From JACCYI01 sp963828075 (GTDB lineage: Bacteria; Actinomycetota; Thermoleophilia; Solirubrobacterales; Solirubrobacteraceae), in NCBI GenBank assembly GCA_963828075.1, contig CAWHDH010000017.1, positions 310,001 to 374,000 on the forward strand: 64,000 nucleotides of DNA, given 5' to 3'. Of this stretch, positions 55,630 to 63,594 are shown one piece after another. How positions within the stretch are numbered: the stretch's first letter is position 1; the number at the start of each line of letters is the position of its first letter. The notes beneath the pieces were generated by a model. The model searched no databases. It was given only the letters and a program-made list of their open reading frames with translations, and was not told the origin of the DNA. The position numbers and the translations under genes are program-made.

Positions 55630-57918
55630 CTGCCGGTCGACGACGACCACGGGCACCGCCACGAGCCCCCGGCCGAGGCGCCCGCCGACCTCACGCCGCT
55701 CGAGCGCGAGCTGCTCGCCGACCTGTTCGCGATCGTCGAGGAGCACGCTGACGAGACGGCGGCGACGATCGACCGCGGCCGCGTCATCGACGCGTTCGTC
55801 TTCGCGTGCGAGCACCACGCCGACCAGCGCCGGAAGTCCGGCGAGGACTTCATCACCCACCCGGTCGGGGTGGCGAAGATCTGCGCCGGCATGCGGCTCG
55901 ACACCGAGACGCTGTGCGCCGCCCTGCTCCACGACACCGTCGAGGACACGAGCGCCTCGCTGGAGGAGGTCGAGGCGCAGTTCGGCGAGGAGGTCTCGAG
56001 CCTCGTCGACGGCGTGACCAAGCTGACCGGCATCACGTTCCAGTCGCGCGACGAGGCGCAGGCCGAGAACTACCGCAAGATGATGGTGGCGATGGCCACG
56101 GACATCCGGGTCATCCTCATCAAGCTCGCCGACCGCCTGCACAACATGCGCACGCTCGGCGCGATGCCCAAGCAGAAGCAGATCGAGAAGGCCAAGGAGA
56201 CCCTCGAGATCTACGCGCCGCTGGCCCACCGCCTCGGCATCCACGCGATCAAGTGGGAGCTCGAGGACCTCGCGTTCGCGTCGCTGCACCCGCGCAAGTA
56301 CCAGGAGATCAAGGCGCTGGTCAACCAGCAGCGCGACGAGCGCGAGCGCTACGTCACCAAGGCGGGCGGCTACCTGGCCAAGGAGCTCGAGGCGCTCGGC
56401 ATCCGCGCGGAGATCTCCGGGCGGGCCAAGCACTTCTACTCGATCTACTCGAAGATGACCAAGAAGGCCAAGGAGTTCAACGAGATCTACGACCTCACCG
56501 CGATGCGCGTGATCGTCGACTCGGTGAAGGACTGCTACGGCGCCGTCGGGGTCATCCATTCGCTCTGGAAGCCGCTGCCCGGTCGCTTCAAGGACATGGT
56601 GGCGATGCCCAAGTTCAACATGTACCAGGCGCTCCACACGACGGTGATCGGGCCCGAGGGGCGGCCGCTCGAGATCCAGATCCGGACGCGCGACATGCAC
56701 GAGACGGCCGAGTTCGGCGTCGCGGCGCACTGGACCTACAAGGAGACGGGCGGCAAGAACGCCGGCCCCGACTCCGCCGACGCCAAGCTCAAGTGGCTCA
56801 AGTCGCTGCTCGACTGGCAACAGGAGGTCACCGACGACCCGAGCGAGTTCACCGACCAGTTGCGCTCGGAGCTCGTCGAGGACGAGGTCTTCGTGTTCAC
56901 GCCCAAGGGCGAGGTCAAGTCGCTGGCCGCGGGCGCGACGCCGCTGGACTTCGCCTACGAGGTCCACACCGACGTCGGGCACCGCTGCGTCGGCGCGAAG
57001 GTCAACGGCAAGATCGTGCCGCTGCACTACGAGCTCAAGTCGGGCGACATCGTCGAGGTCCTGACCTCCAAGCGCGAGCGCGGCCCGTCGCGCGACTGGC
57101 TCGCGATGGTCCGCACGACCCGCGCCCGCAACAAGATCAAGGCGTGGTTCAAGGCCGAGTCGCGTGAGGACTCCGAGCACACCGGCCGCGAGCTGCTGCA
57201 GGAGCACCTCAAGAAGCAGGGGCTCCCAGCCCAGCGGATCACCGGCTCACCGCTGCTCGCCGACGTCATCCGCGAGATGGGCTTCCGCAAGGCCGAGGAC
57301 TTCTACATCGCGCTCGGCGGAGCCAAGATCTCGCCGAAGATCGTCGTCAACAAGGTCATGCAGCGCCTCAAGCAGGGCGAGGGCGTCGAGAACGACACGA
57401 TCGCGACGGCGGCCGACGAGCTCATCTCCCAGCGCCGCGCGCCGCGCCGCCCGGACTCCTCGTCCTCGTCCTACGGCATCCGTGTCGAGGGCATCGACGA
57501 CGTCCCGCTGCGACTGGCCAAGTGCTGCCGGCCGGTCTCGGGCGACCCGATCGTCGGCTACGTCTCGCTCGGCCGCGGCATCACCATCCACCGCGAGGAC
57601 TGCCCCAACGCCGTCGCCCTGCGCAAGGACCCCGAGCGCTTCGTCGGCGTCTCGTGGGAGGGCGACAACGAGACGTCGTTCAAGGTCGAGCTGCAGATCG
57701 ACGCGTGGGACCGCCACCGGCTGCTCGAGGATCTCTCGCGCACGTTCGCCGAGGCGGGCATCAACATCATCGAGGCGCGCTGCATCGTGTCGCACCCGAT
57801 GGTCCGCAACCGCTTCGTCGTCGAGGTCGGCGACACCGGGTCGCTCAAGAACGCGATCAACCGGCTGCGGTCGATCGATGCGGTGTTCGACGCCTATCGC
57901 GTGACGCCCAGCGGCTGA
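55630..57918 (+). CDS. rel: Bifunctional (p)ppGpp synthetase/hydrolase Rel, non-canonical start
   Basis: All Rel domains are present: the HD hydrolase (DQRRKSGEDFITHPVGVAKI, HDTVEDT near residue 101), the synthetase (YDLTAMRVIVDS, GRFKDMVAMPKFNMYQALHTTV with the RFKD charge motif of bifunctional enzymes, EIQIRTRDMH), TGS (VFVFTPKGEVKSL) and a C-terminal ACT domain. The frame is open from behind recJ, but the first ATG/GTG/TTG in it is GTG 55870, which would cut off the start of the HD domain. CTG 55630 is proposed here and gives 762 residues; ATC 55558 or CTG 55711 are alternatives. It is probably co-transcribed with recJ. Confidence 0.85.
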   Translation: MPVDDDHGHRHEPPAEAPADLTPLERELLADLFAIVEEHADETAATIDRGRVIDAFVFACEHHADQRRKSGEDFITHPVGVAKICAGMRLDTETLCAALLHDTVEDTSASLEEVEAQFGEEVSSLVDGVTKLTGITFQSRDEAQAENYRKMMVAMATDIRVILIKLADRLHNMRTLGAMPKQKQIEKAKETLEIYAPLAHRLGIHAIKWELEDLAFASLHPRKYQEIKALVNQQRDERERYVTKAGGYLAKELEALGIRAEISGRAKHFYSIYSKMTKKAKEFNEIYDLTAMRVIVDSVKDCYGAVGVIHSLWKPLPGRFKDMVAMPKFNMYQALHTTVIGPEGRPLEIQIRTRDMHETAEFGVAAHWTYKETGGKNAGPDSADAKLKWLKSLLDWQQEVTDDPSEFTDQLRSELVEDEVFVFTPKGEVKSLAAGATPLDFAYEVHTDVGHRCVGAKVNGKIVPLHYELKSGDIVEVLTSKRERGPSRDWLAMVRTTRARNKIKAWFKAESREDSEHTGRELLQEHLKKQGLPAQRITGSPLLADVIREMGFRKAEDFYIALGGAKISPKIVVNKVMQRLKQGEGVENDTIATAADELISQRRAPRRPDSSSSSYGIRVEGIDDVPLRLAKCCRPVSGDPIVGYVSLGRGITIHREDCPNAVALRKDPERFVGVSWEGDNETSFKVELQIDAWDRHRLLEDLSRTFAEAGINIIEARCIVSHPMVRNRFVVEVGDTGSLKNAINRLRSIDAVFDAYRVTPSG

Positions 57919-57920
57919 CC

Positions 57921-60395
57921 GTGCGGCGCGCGCTCCTCGCGCTCGTCGTTGCGTCCGCGGCCCTCACCGCGCCGGCCGCGCACGCGGCCGGCTACTCGGG
58001 CGCGGTGCTCGGCACACCCGGTCTCGCGGGCTACTACCGGTTGGCGGACACGGCCGGCAGCAGCGTCGCGATCGACACCGCCTCGGCGACGGGCGCGACC
58101 AACGGGACCTACACGGGCACCGGGCGGACGGCGGGCCAGCCCGGCGCGATCAGCGACGCCAACCACGCGGTGCGGCTCTCGTCGGGCACCGTGGCCTTGG
58201 GGACGCGCGCCGTCGCGGCCACCACCGGTGCCTTCACGGTCGAGGCGTGGGCCAAGCCGGCCTCACTCCGCGCACAGCACATGACGATCGCGCAGAAGAA
58301 CGGGGCGTTCGCGCTCCGGGTGCTGTCGAGCGGCGCCGTCGTCTTCCAGATCCGGGCGGATGGCACGTGGGTGACCGTCCAGGGCGGCGCGGCGCAGGCC
58401 GGGCGATGGGTCCACGCCGTCGGCACCTACGACGCCTCGGCCGGGACGATGCGGCTCTCCGTCGACGGCGTGCAGGTGGCGTCCGCGACGCGCCGGGGCG
58501 TCCCGCCGGTCTCGGGGCGGCTGGACATCGGCTCGGCTGACGGGCAGACGGCGTTCTTCGACGGGACCATCGACGATGTCTCCTTCTACTCGCGGCCCTT
58601 GACCGCGGCCGAGGCCGTGGCCCACCACCGTGCGGGCACCACGCAGGGGGCCTACGCGGACGCGGTGCTGGGCGGCGACGTCGCGCCCCTGAGCTACTGG
58701 CGGCTCGGCGAACGCAGCGGCGCCACGGCGGTCGACGCGCGCGGCGCCCGGCCCGGGTCGTACCTCGGTGGCCCGGTCAAGGGCCTCGCCGATGCGCTCC
58801 AGGACGACCCCGACGCCAGTGCCGCGTTCGACGGCGTCGACGACGCGGTCAGCGCCGGCGACGCCTACGGCTTCCCCGGGCGTGCTGCGTTCTCGGTGGA
58901 GGCATGGGTCCGGCGCACCGGCGGGCCGCCCGACGCCGGTGCCCGGATCATGTCCAAGGAGACGGCGGCCGACGGCGGCTGGGCCCTTTCGGTGGTGACC
59001 GGCGGCCGGCTGGAGTTCCAGCGGCGGAGCGCGGCGAGGTCGGATCGCGTGGGCGCAGACATGGTGCTCGAGGACGGCGTCTGGCACCACGTCATCGTCA
59101 CCTACGACGCCACGACGCTGCGGATGTACGTCGACGGGCAGCGCGCGCGCAGCACGGTGAGCACCGTGTCGCTGCCGGTGACGCCGGCGCCCCTGACCAT
59201 CGGTCGCGCGAGCGGCGGCGGGCAGCACTTCCGTGGCGGCATCGACGAACCGGCGGTCTACGGGAGCGCGCTGAGCGTCGACACCCTGCGGCGGCACGTC
59301 GCCGCCCGCATTCCGTTCCGGTGGGGCATCAGCGCCAACACGAACTACTCCGTGCGCAAGGACACCCCGCCGAACCAGGTCTGGGCGGTCGGGCAGATGG
59401 ACAAGCTCCGCGCCAGCGGGATCATGGGCGCCGACCTCTCACGCCCGCGCATGCTGCGCGAGGTCATCCCCAGCGAGGTGGATCTGGACCCGTCGCGGTG
59501 GGACCCGTACTGGCGCAACGCGGCGCAGCGGGGCTTCTCGATCCTGCCGGTGATCCTCCCGGACGAGAGCACCAGGGTGCCGTCGGATCCCGCCGTGCAG
59601 GCGAAGGCCGCGAGCGTCGCCGCGCAGTACGCCGGGCGCTACGGGCCGGGCGGTGCGTTCTGGAGGGACAACCCCGACCTCCCGGCGACGATGGCGTCGC
59701 GCGCGATCGAGATCTTCAACGAGCCGTGGTACGGACCGCTGCACCAGGGCTACTTCCCGCAGGACTACGCCCGCCTGTTGCGGGCCAGCTACCTCAAGGT
59801 CAAGGCGGCGCGGCCGTCGATCACCGTGCTCGCCGAGCTCGTGTATCGCGGCCACGTGAGCTCGAGCACCCGGGCCTCGGACACGTGGCTCACCGACCTG
59901 CGCAGGACCGTGCCGAACATCGCCGACTACTTCGACGCGGGCGCCGTGCATCCGTACACGAACGCGGGGCAGGACCCGGCGACCTGCGACCCGGCGGCCG
60001 TGAGGTGGTGCTTCCAGGACATCCGTCAGATCCGCTGGGAGCTCGAGGGCATCACGGGCGGCGGCGGCCTGGCGAAGCAGCTCTGGATCACCGAGAACGG
60101 CGCCTCGACCTGCCCGAACGCTCCGACCCTCTGCGTGCCGGAGGGCAGCTACGCCACCGGCGGAGCGCCGTGCGCCTCGAGCGCCGACCGCAGCCACGTG
60201 TGCGTGACCGCGCGGGCGATCGAGTCGAGCCGCGTGACCCTGCCGTTCATCGACGGCTACGTGCACTACGCGTGGGAGGACCGCCCCGACCCGGGCGGCC
60301 GCGACCAGGAGATGTGGTTCGGCCTCGTGCGCACCGACGGCACGCGCAAGCCGGCGGGCAACTACATGCGCGACCTGCTGGGCCGCGAGCCCTAA
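57921..60395 (+). CDS. Secreted glycoside hydrolase with two LamG domains
   Basis: The protein has 824 residues from GTG 57921, 2 nt behind the rel stop. It comprises a signal peptide (VRRALLALVVASAALTAPAAHA), two concanavalin-like LamG domains (about 25-240 and 245-455; AFTVEAWAKP / AFSVEAWVRR, WVHAVGTYDAS / WHHVIVTYDAT, LSVDGVQVAS / MYVDGQRARS) and a clan-A hydrolase domain (about 460-824) with IEIFNEPWYG and LWITENGAST as the likely catalytic Glu pair. Several paired Cys lie in the last 150 residues. It probably binds and cleaves an extracellular polysaccharide. Co-transcription with rel is unexpected for such a protein. Confidence 0.85.
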   Translation: MRRALLALVVASAALTAPAAHAAGYSGAVLGTPGLAGYYRLADTAGSSVAIDTASATGATNGTYTGTGRTAGQPGAISDANHAVRLSSGTVALGTRAVAATTGAFTVEAWAKPASLRAQHMTIAQKNGAFALRVLSSGAVVFQIRADGTWVTVQGGAAQAGRWVHAVGTYDASAGTMRLSVDGVQVASATRRGVPPVSGRLDIGSADGQTAFFDGTIDDVSFYSRPLTAAEAVAHHRAGTTQGAYADAVLGGDVAPLSYWRLGERSGATAVDARGARPGSYLGGPVKGLADALQDDPDASAAFDGVDDAVSAGDAYGFPGRAAFSVEAWVRRTGGPPDAGARIMSKETAADGGWALSVVTGGRLEFQRRSAARSDRVGADMVLEDGVWHHVIVTYDATTLRMYVDGQRARSTVSTVSLPVTPAPLTIGRASGGGQHFRGGIDEPAVYGSALSVDTLRRHVAARIPFRWGISANTNYSVRKDTPPNQVWAVGQMDKLRASGIMGADLSRPRMLREVIPSEVDLDPSRWDPYWRNAAQRGFSILPVILPDESTRVPSDPAVQAKAASVAAQYAGRYGPGGAFWRDNPDLPATMASRAIEIFNEPWYGPLHQGYFPQDYARLLRASYLKVKAARPSITVLAELVYRGHVSSSTRASDTWLTDLRRTVPNIADYFDAGAVHPYTNAGQDPATCDPAAVRWCFQDIRQIRWELEGITGGGGLAKQLWITENGASTCPNAPTLCVPEGSYATGGAPCASSADRSHVCVTARAIESSRVTLPFIDGYVHYAWEDRPDPGGRDQEMWFGLVRTDGTRKPAGNYMRDLLGREP

Positions 60396-60400
60396 GGCCC

Positions 60401-61378
60401 TTAGGCGACGACGGTCAGGCCGCCGGGCGTGATCGAGAAAGCGGCCTCGGCGTGGTCGCCGATGTAGTCGCCGTCGACCTGCACGGGCAGCGGCCGCTCG
60501 TCGGCCGTCCGCACCACGAACTCGCGGACGCCGTTGAACGCGTGGACCCGGCGATGGCCGGCGATCCGCGGGCGGTGCGCGAGCGCGCGCCACATGACGG
60601 TCGGGACGTCGACGGGGCTGGCGCGGTCCAGGACGACGCCGCCGAGGGCGCCGCTCTCGAGCCCGGCGCCTTCGACGAGATGAATCGGGCGCTTGCGGAA
60701 GTACGTGTAGGGGCTGGCGTTCTGCACGAACGCGCTGACGCCCGGGAGGCGCTGCCCGTCGACCTCGACTTCGAGCTGCGGCGGGCGGACGACGTAGCGG
60801 CGCAGGAACGTCGTCACCGCGGCCTCGGAGAAGTACCAGGCGCCGAGCCGCGCCTTGAGCAGCGGGTGGCCGTCGACGCGGCGGACGACGCTCGCGTCGA
60901 GCCCGACCCCGGAGGAGAAGGTGAACGCGCGCCCGTTGACCCGCGCGAGGTCGACCTGGCGCGGGGTGAAGTCGTCGGCGAGGCGCAGGAGATGCTCGGT
61001 CGCGTCCACGACGTCGTTCGGGATGCCGAGCATCCGGCAGTAGACGTTGGTGGCCCCGCCGGGCAGGACCGTGAGCGGCGTGCCCGAGCCGGCGAGCCCG
61101 TTGGCCGCCTCGTTGACCGTGCCGTCGCCGCCGAACGCCACCACGACGTCGTAGCCCTCGCCGGCCGCCTCGCGGCACAGCTCGATCGCGTGGCCGCGGC
61201 GCTGGGTGTCGAGCGCCTCGACCTCGTAACGCCCCTGGAGCGCGTAGACGACGAGGTGCTTGAGCCGGTCCGACATCGTCGTCGCGTACGGGTTGACGAT
61301 CATCAGCATCCGCTTCGAGCGCGCTGCGGGGGAGACGGCGAGCGCGTCGGCGAGCCGCTCGAGGGAGGTGACGGGCAT
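60401..61378 (-). CDS. Diacylglycerol/lipid kinase-family protein
   Basis: A 325-residue DAGK-catalytic-domain protein. MLMIVNPYATTMSDR starts the fold, VVVAFGGDGTVNEAANGLAGSG is the nucleotide-binding signature, LPGGATNVYCRMLGIP the conserved follow-on, and the C-terminal beta domain has PLPVQVDGDYIGDHAEAAFSI. It phosphorylates diacylglycerol or a related lipid at the membrane. ATG 61378 gives a normal short N-terminus; the frame is open to ATG 61489 but the extra Arg/Cys-rich residues look non-coding. The stop is 3 nt past the convergent LamG hydrolase stop, leaving a 5-bp gap. Confidence 0.9.
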   Translation of the reverse strand: MPVTSLERLADALAVSPAARSKRMLMIVNPYATTMSDRLKHLVVYALQGRYEVEALDTQRRGHAIELCREAAGEGYDVVVAFGGDGTVNEAANGLAGSGTPLTVLPGGATNVYCRMLGIPNDVVDATEHLLRLADDFTPRQVDLARVNGRAFTFSSGVGLDASVVRRVDGHPLLKARLGAWYFSEAAVTTFLRRYVVRPPQLEVEVDGQRLPGVSAFVQNASPYTYFRKRPIHLVEGAGLESGALGGVVLDRASPVDVPTVMWRALAHRPRIAGHRRVHAFNGVREFVVRTADERPLPVQVDGDYIGDHAEAAFSITPGGLTVVA

Positions 61379-61409
61379 CTCGCGAGTGAACACCGCCGGA
61401 CGGACGGCG

Positions 61410-62171
61410 TTACGTGCCCTCGGGCAACGAGATGTGAAGCATCTCTGTAAGCGGTGTGAACCCGGCCCGCGCGTAGACGCGACCGGCATCGTCGTCGCCC
61501 GGCGTCATGAAGGCGGTCCGGACCCCGGCGGCGAACGCCTCCTGCGCCAGCCGCGCGGTGATCGCGGCGGCGATCCCGCGCCGGCGGTGCGCCGGGCGGA
61601 CGCTGATGCCCACCAGCTCGGCGACGCCGTCGCCCGGCGCGGTGCAGCCGCCGCCGCCGAACGCCTCTCCGGTTGCCGCGTCCCGGGCGAGGATCGCGAT
61701 GCCGCCGGCCTTTGATCGCGCGCGCGCCCGGTCGACGGCCTCCGCGCTGGGCGGCGGCTCGCCGAAGCTCTCGCTCTGCGCCTCGAGCACCCCGCGCACC
61801 TCGTCCTCCGTCCGCGGCGTGACGAGCTCGACGCCCGCCGGCGGCGCGGGCTCGGCCGCCGCGCCTGCGGCGCAGGCGAGGACCGGCGGTCGGAGCTCGA
61901 CCGCGAACCCGGCGGCCAGCAGCACCGCCTCGACCGCGGGCGCCACGCGCGGCAGGTACTCGAGCCGCGGCTTGCGGTCGCGCCGCCGGTAGGCCGCCAC
62001 GAGCGCGCCGACGTCGCCGCCGGTGGGCTCGGCGCCCGTGTCCGGGATGGCGTAGCTGAGGTACGGGTGGTCGGTCGTCGGGTCGAACGTCGCCAGGAAC
62101 GGCCCGACGCGCTCGACCTCGCGCCCGCGGGACGCCGAGCCCCGCAGGTACGCCTGGATCGCCTCGTCCAC
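61410..62171 (-). CDS. GNAT-family N-acetyltransferase
   Basis: The protein has about 253 residues. The N-terminal half (DEAIQAYLRG, YLSYAIPDTG, RKPRLEYLPRVAPAVEAVLLAAGF) resembles a degenerate first GNAT domain. The C-terminal half is a complete GNAT: VRGVLEAQSESFG, VAELVGISVRPAHRRRGIAAAITARLAQEA, VRTAFMTPGDDDAGRVYARAGFTPL. The start is uncertain. GTG 62171 is the first codon outside the inverted-repeat element at 62174-62340, while TTG 62186 and ATG 62237 lie within the element. Insertion may therefore have removed the original 5' end or promoter. Confidence 0.8.
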   Translation of the reverse strand: MDEAIQAYLRGSASRGREVERVGPFLATFDPTTDHPYLSYAIPDTGAEPTGGDVGALVAAYRRRDRKPRLEYLPRVAPAVEAVLLAAGFAVELRPPVLACAAGAAAEPAPPAGVELVTPRTEDEVRGVLEAQSESFGEPPPSAEAVDRARARSKAGGIAILARDAATGEAFGGGGCTAPGDGVAELVGISVRPAHRRRGIAAAITARLAQEAFAAGVRTAFMTPGDDDAGRVYARAGFTPLTEMLHISLPEGT

Positions 62172-62173
62172 GA

Positions 62174-62340
62174 AAGGGCCTGTCAAAGAAATGGCGGGCC
62201 CGTTCGGTGTGGTCTCAGACCAAGCTGGGCGTCGCACGCATCCGAAGGGAATGCGCCAGCATTTTCGAGGGTGTGGGTGGCGATCCAGCGCAGTGTCTGA
62301 GGCCGCATCCGGACGTGCCCGTCTTCTTTGACAGGCCCTT
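62174..62340. mobile_element. 167-bp element with 17-bp perfect terminal inverted repeats (MITE-like)
   Basis: AAGGGCCTGTCAAAGAA at 62174-62190 is the exact reverse complement of 62324-62340. The interior is noticeably richer in A/T than its surroundings and contains the small palindrome GGTCTCAGACC (62210-62220). The right terminus includes the TAA stop of corA; the left terminus ends 3 nt before GTG 62171 of the GNAT gene. Each terminus carries an outward TTGACA hexamer (-35 consensus). No target-site duplication is evident and no transposase is encoded, so it is a non-autonomous or relic element. Confidence 0.65.
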
Positions 62341-63352
62341 AGAGCCAGCCGCGATAGCGGAAGAAGCCGAGCATGCCCCCGAGGACTCCGAACATCACGG
62401 CGATGATCAACCAGAACGCCGTGATCGAGTCCTGGCCGGGCACGTGGACGTTCATCCCGAAGATGGAGGCGATGAGCGTCATCGGCAGCATGATCACGCT
62501 GAACGCGGTGAGCACTCGCAGCACGTCGTTGACGCGGTGCGAGAGCACCGACTCGTTGGTCGACTCGAGCGCCTCGACGACCTCCTTGTAGTTCTCGAGC
62601 AGGTCCCAGACGCGCTCGGAGGCGTCGTTGATGTCGTCGAAGTAGATGTCGAGGTCGTCGGCCATGTAGCGCTGCTTGGTGCGCTCGAGGTCGCGGAACG
62701 CCGCGCGCTGGGGGCGGACGATCTTGCGGAAGTTGATGATCTCCTGCTTGACGTTGGAGATGTCGCGCACGACCTCGGCGGCCCGGCCCTCGAAGATGTC
62801 GTCCTCGAGGCGCTCGAGCTTGTTGCCCATCTTGCGCAGCATCGGAAACGAGGCGTCCACGCAGGAGTCGACGATCCGGTAGAGCAGGTAGCCGGGACCC
62901 TTGGAGAACAGCCCCTCGCGGGCCTCCTCGCTTGTGCGGCAGCGCTCGAACAGGTACTCGACCGGCTGGAGCGGCTCGTTGGGGAGCGTGATCAGGAAGT
63001 CGGGGCCGACGAACAGGTCGAGCTCGGCGGCGTTCAGGCGCTTGACCGTCTTGTCGTAGCGCGGGAAGTGCAGGACGATGAACAGGTAGCCGTCGTACTC
63101 GTCGACCTTCGGACGCTGGTTGCGCGACAGGACGTCCTCGTAGTCGAGGGGGTGGAAGTCGAAGCGCTCCTCCAGCCAGGCCTGGTCAGCCGTCCGCGGG
63201 CGCTCGATGTTGATCCACCGCAGACCGGGGGATTCGATGATCTCCGCGCGCGGTCCGTCGCGCTCGACGGAGGACTCAGGCCGGCCGTTGCGGACGCGCC
63301 GACCGAGGCGTGGCTTGGGCAGGCTCGGCATAGCCGGGACTGCTGGGCTCAT
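62339..63352 (-). CDS. corA: CorA-family magnesium/cobalt transporter
   Basis: A 337-residue member of the CorA/Mrs2/Alr1 group. A cytoplasmic domain (WINIERPRTADQAWLEERFDFHPLDYEDVLSRNQRPKVDEYDGYLFIVLHFP, then FVGPDFLITLPNEPLQPVEYLFERC) is followed by long helices and two C-terminal membrane helices with the selectivity loop IFGMNVHVPG. It ends in a basic FFRYRGWL. It forms a pentameric channel for Mg2+ or Co2+. The TAA stop lies within the terminal repeat of the downstream element. TAGAAT (complement of 63376-63381) is a probable -10, with a leader of about 16 nt to ATG 63352. Confidence 0.93.
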   Translation of the reverse strand: MSPAVPAMPSLPKPRLGRRVRNGRPESSVERDGPRAEIIESPGLRWINIERPRTADQAWLEERFDFHPLDYEDVLSRNQRPKVDEYDGYLFIVLHFPRYDKTVKRLNAAELDLFVGPDFLITLPNEPLQPVEYLFERCRTSEEAREGLFSKGPGYLLYRIVDSCVDASFPMLRKMGNKLERLEDDIFEGRAAEVVRDISNVKQEIINFRKIVRPQRAAFRDLERTKQRYMADDLDIYFDDINDASERVWDLLENYKEVVEALESTNESVLSHRVNDVLRVLTAFSVIMLPMTLIASIFGMNVHVPGQDSITAFWLIIAVMFGVLGGMLGFFRYRGWL

Positions 63353-63375
63353 CGATCGGGGCCATCATGCCGATG

Positions 63376-63392
63376 ATTCTATGCAGTACGAT
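63376..63392. promoter_or_regulatory. Divergent promoters of corA and the riboswitch-thrC transcript
   Basis: The minus strand carries TAGAAT (63381-63376) for corA. The plus strand carries TACGAT (63387-63392), about 19 nt before the riboswitch, as the likely -10 of the thrC transcript. Confidence 0.45.
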
Positions 63393-63410
63393 CCAGACCA
63401 CATAGCTGGA

Positions 63411-63524
63411 CGCATCCAGAGGGGTGGAGGGAATGGCCCGATGAAACCCCGCCAACCATTCCGCAGTCCGCTGCGGAAACGGTGGCAATTCCAACAGGCT
63501 CCAAACGACAGCCTGGGAGATGTG
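63411..63524 (+). ncRNA. SAM riboswitch (S-box family)
   Basis: The core matches the SAM-I aptamer: CAGAGGGGTGGAGGGAATGG, CCCGATGAAACCCCGCCAACC, a P3 hairpin CCGCAG/CTGCGG (63461-63475 region), GGTGGCAATTCC (63481-63492), and a P4 hairpin AGGCT/AGCCT. Terminal helix P1 is CGCATC (63411-63416) with GATGTG (63519-63524). By family precedent, SAM binding switches off expression of the downstream gene. It stands 71 nt before the thrC ATG. Confidence 0.9.
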
Positions 63525-63562
63525 TGAACGGGGTTCGCCGACGCGGCAAGCAGGGGACTGAA

Positions 63563-63588
63563 CCTTCGCCACACACCCTGGGCGGAGG
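63563..63588 (+). promoter_or_regulatory. Hairpin sequestering the thrC ribosome binding site
   Basis: CCTTCGCC (63563-63570) can pair with GGCGGAGG (63581-63588, the thrC ribosome binding site) over 8 bp including one G-U. GGTTC (63533-63537) could compete by pairing with GAACC (63560-63564). This looks like a translational expression platform for the SAM riboswitch; no U-rich intrinsic terminator is seen. The pairing scheme is inferred by eye. Confidence 0.45.
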
Positions 63589-63594
63589 AATCAC

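Noticed and set aside
55870..57918. rel starting at GTG 55870
   Set aside because: This would delete the conserved first HD-domain helix, although the upstream frame encodes it perfectly.
62172..62237. GNAT protein beginning at ATG 62237
   Set aside because: These codons lie inside the inverted-repeat element and show no GNAT similarity.
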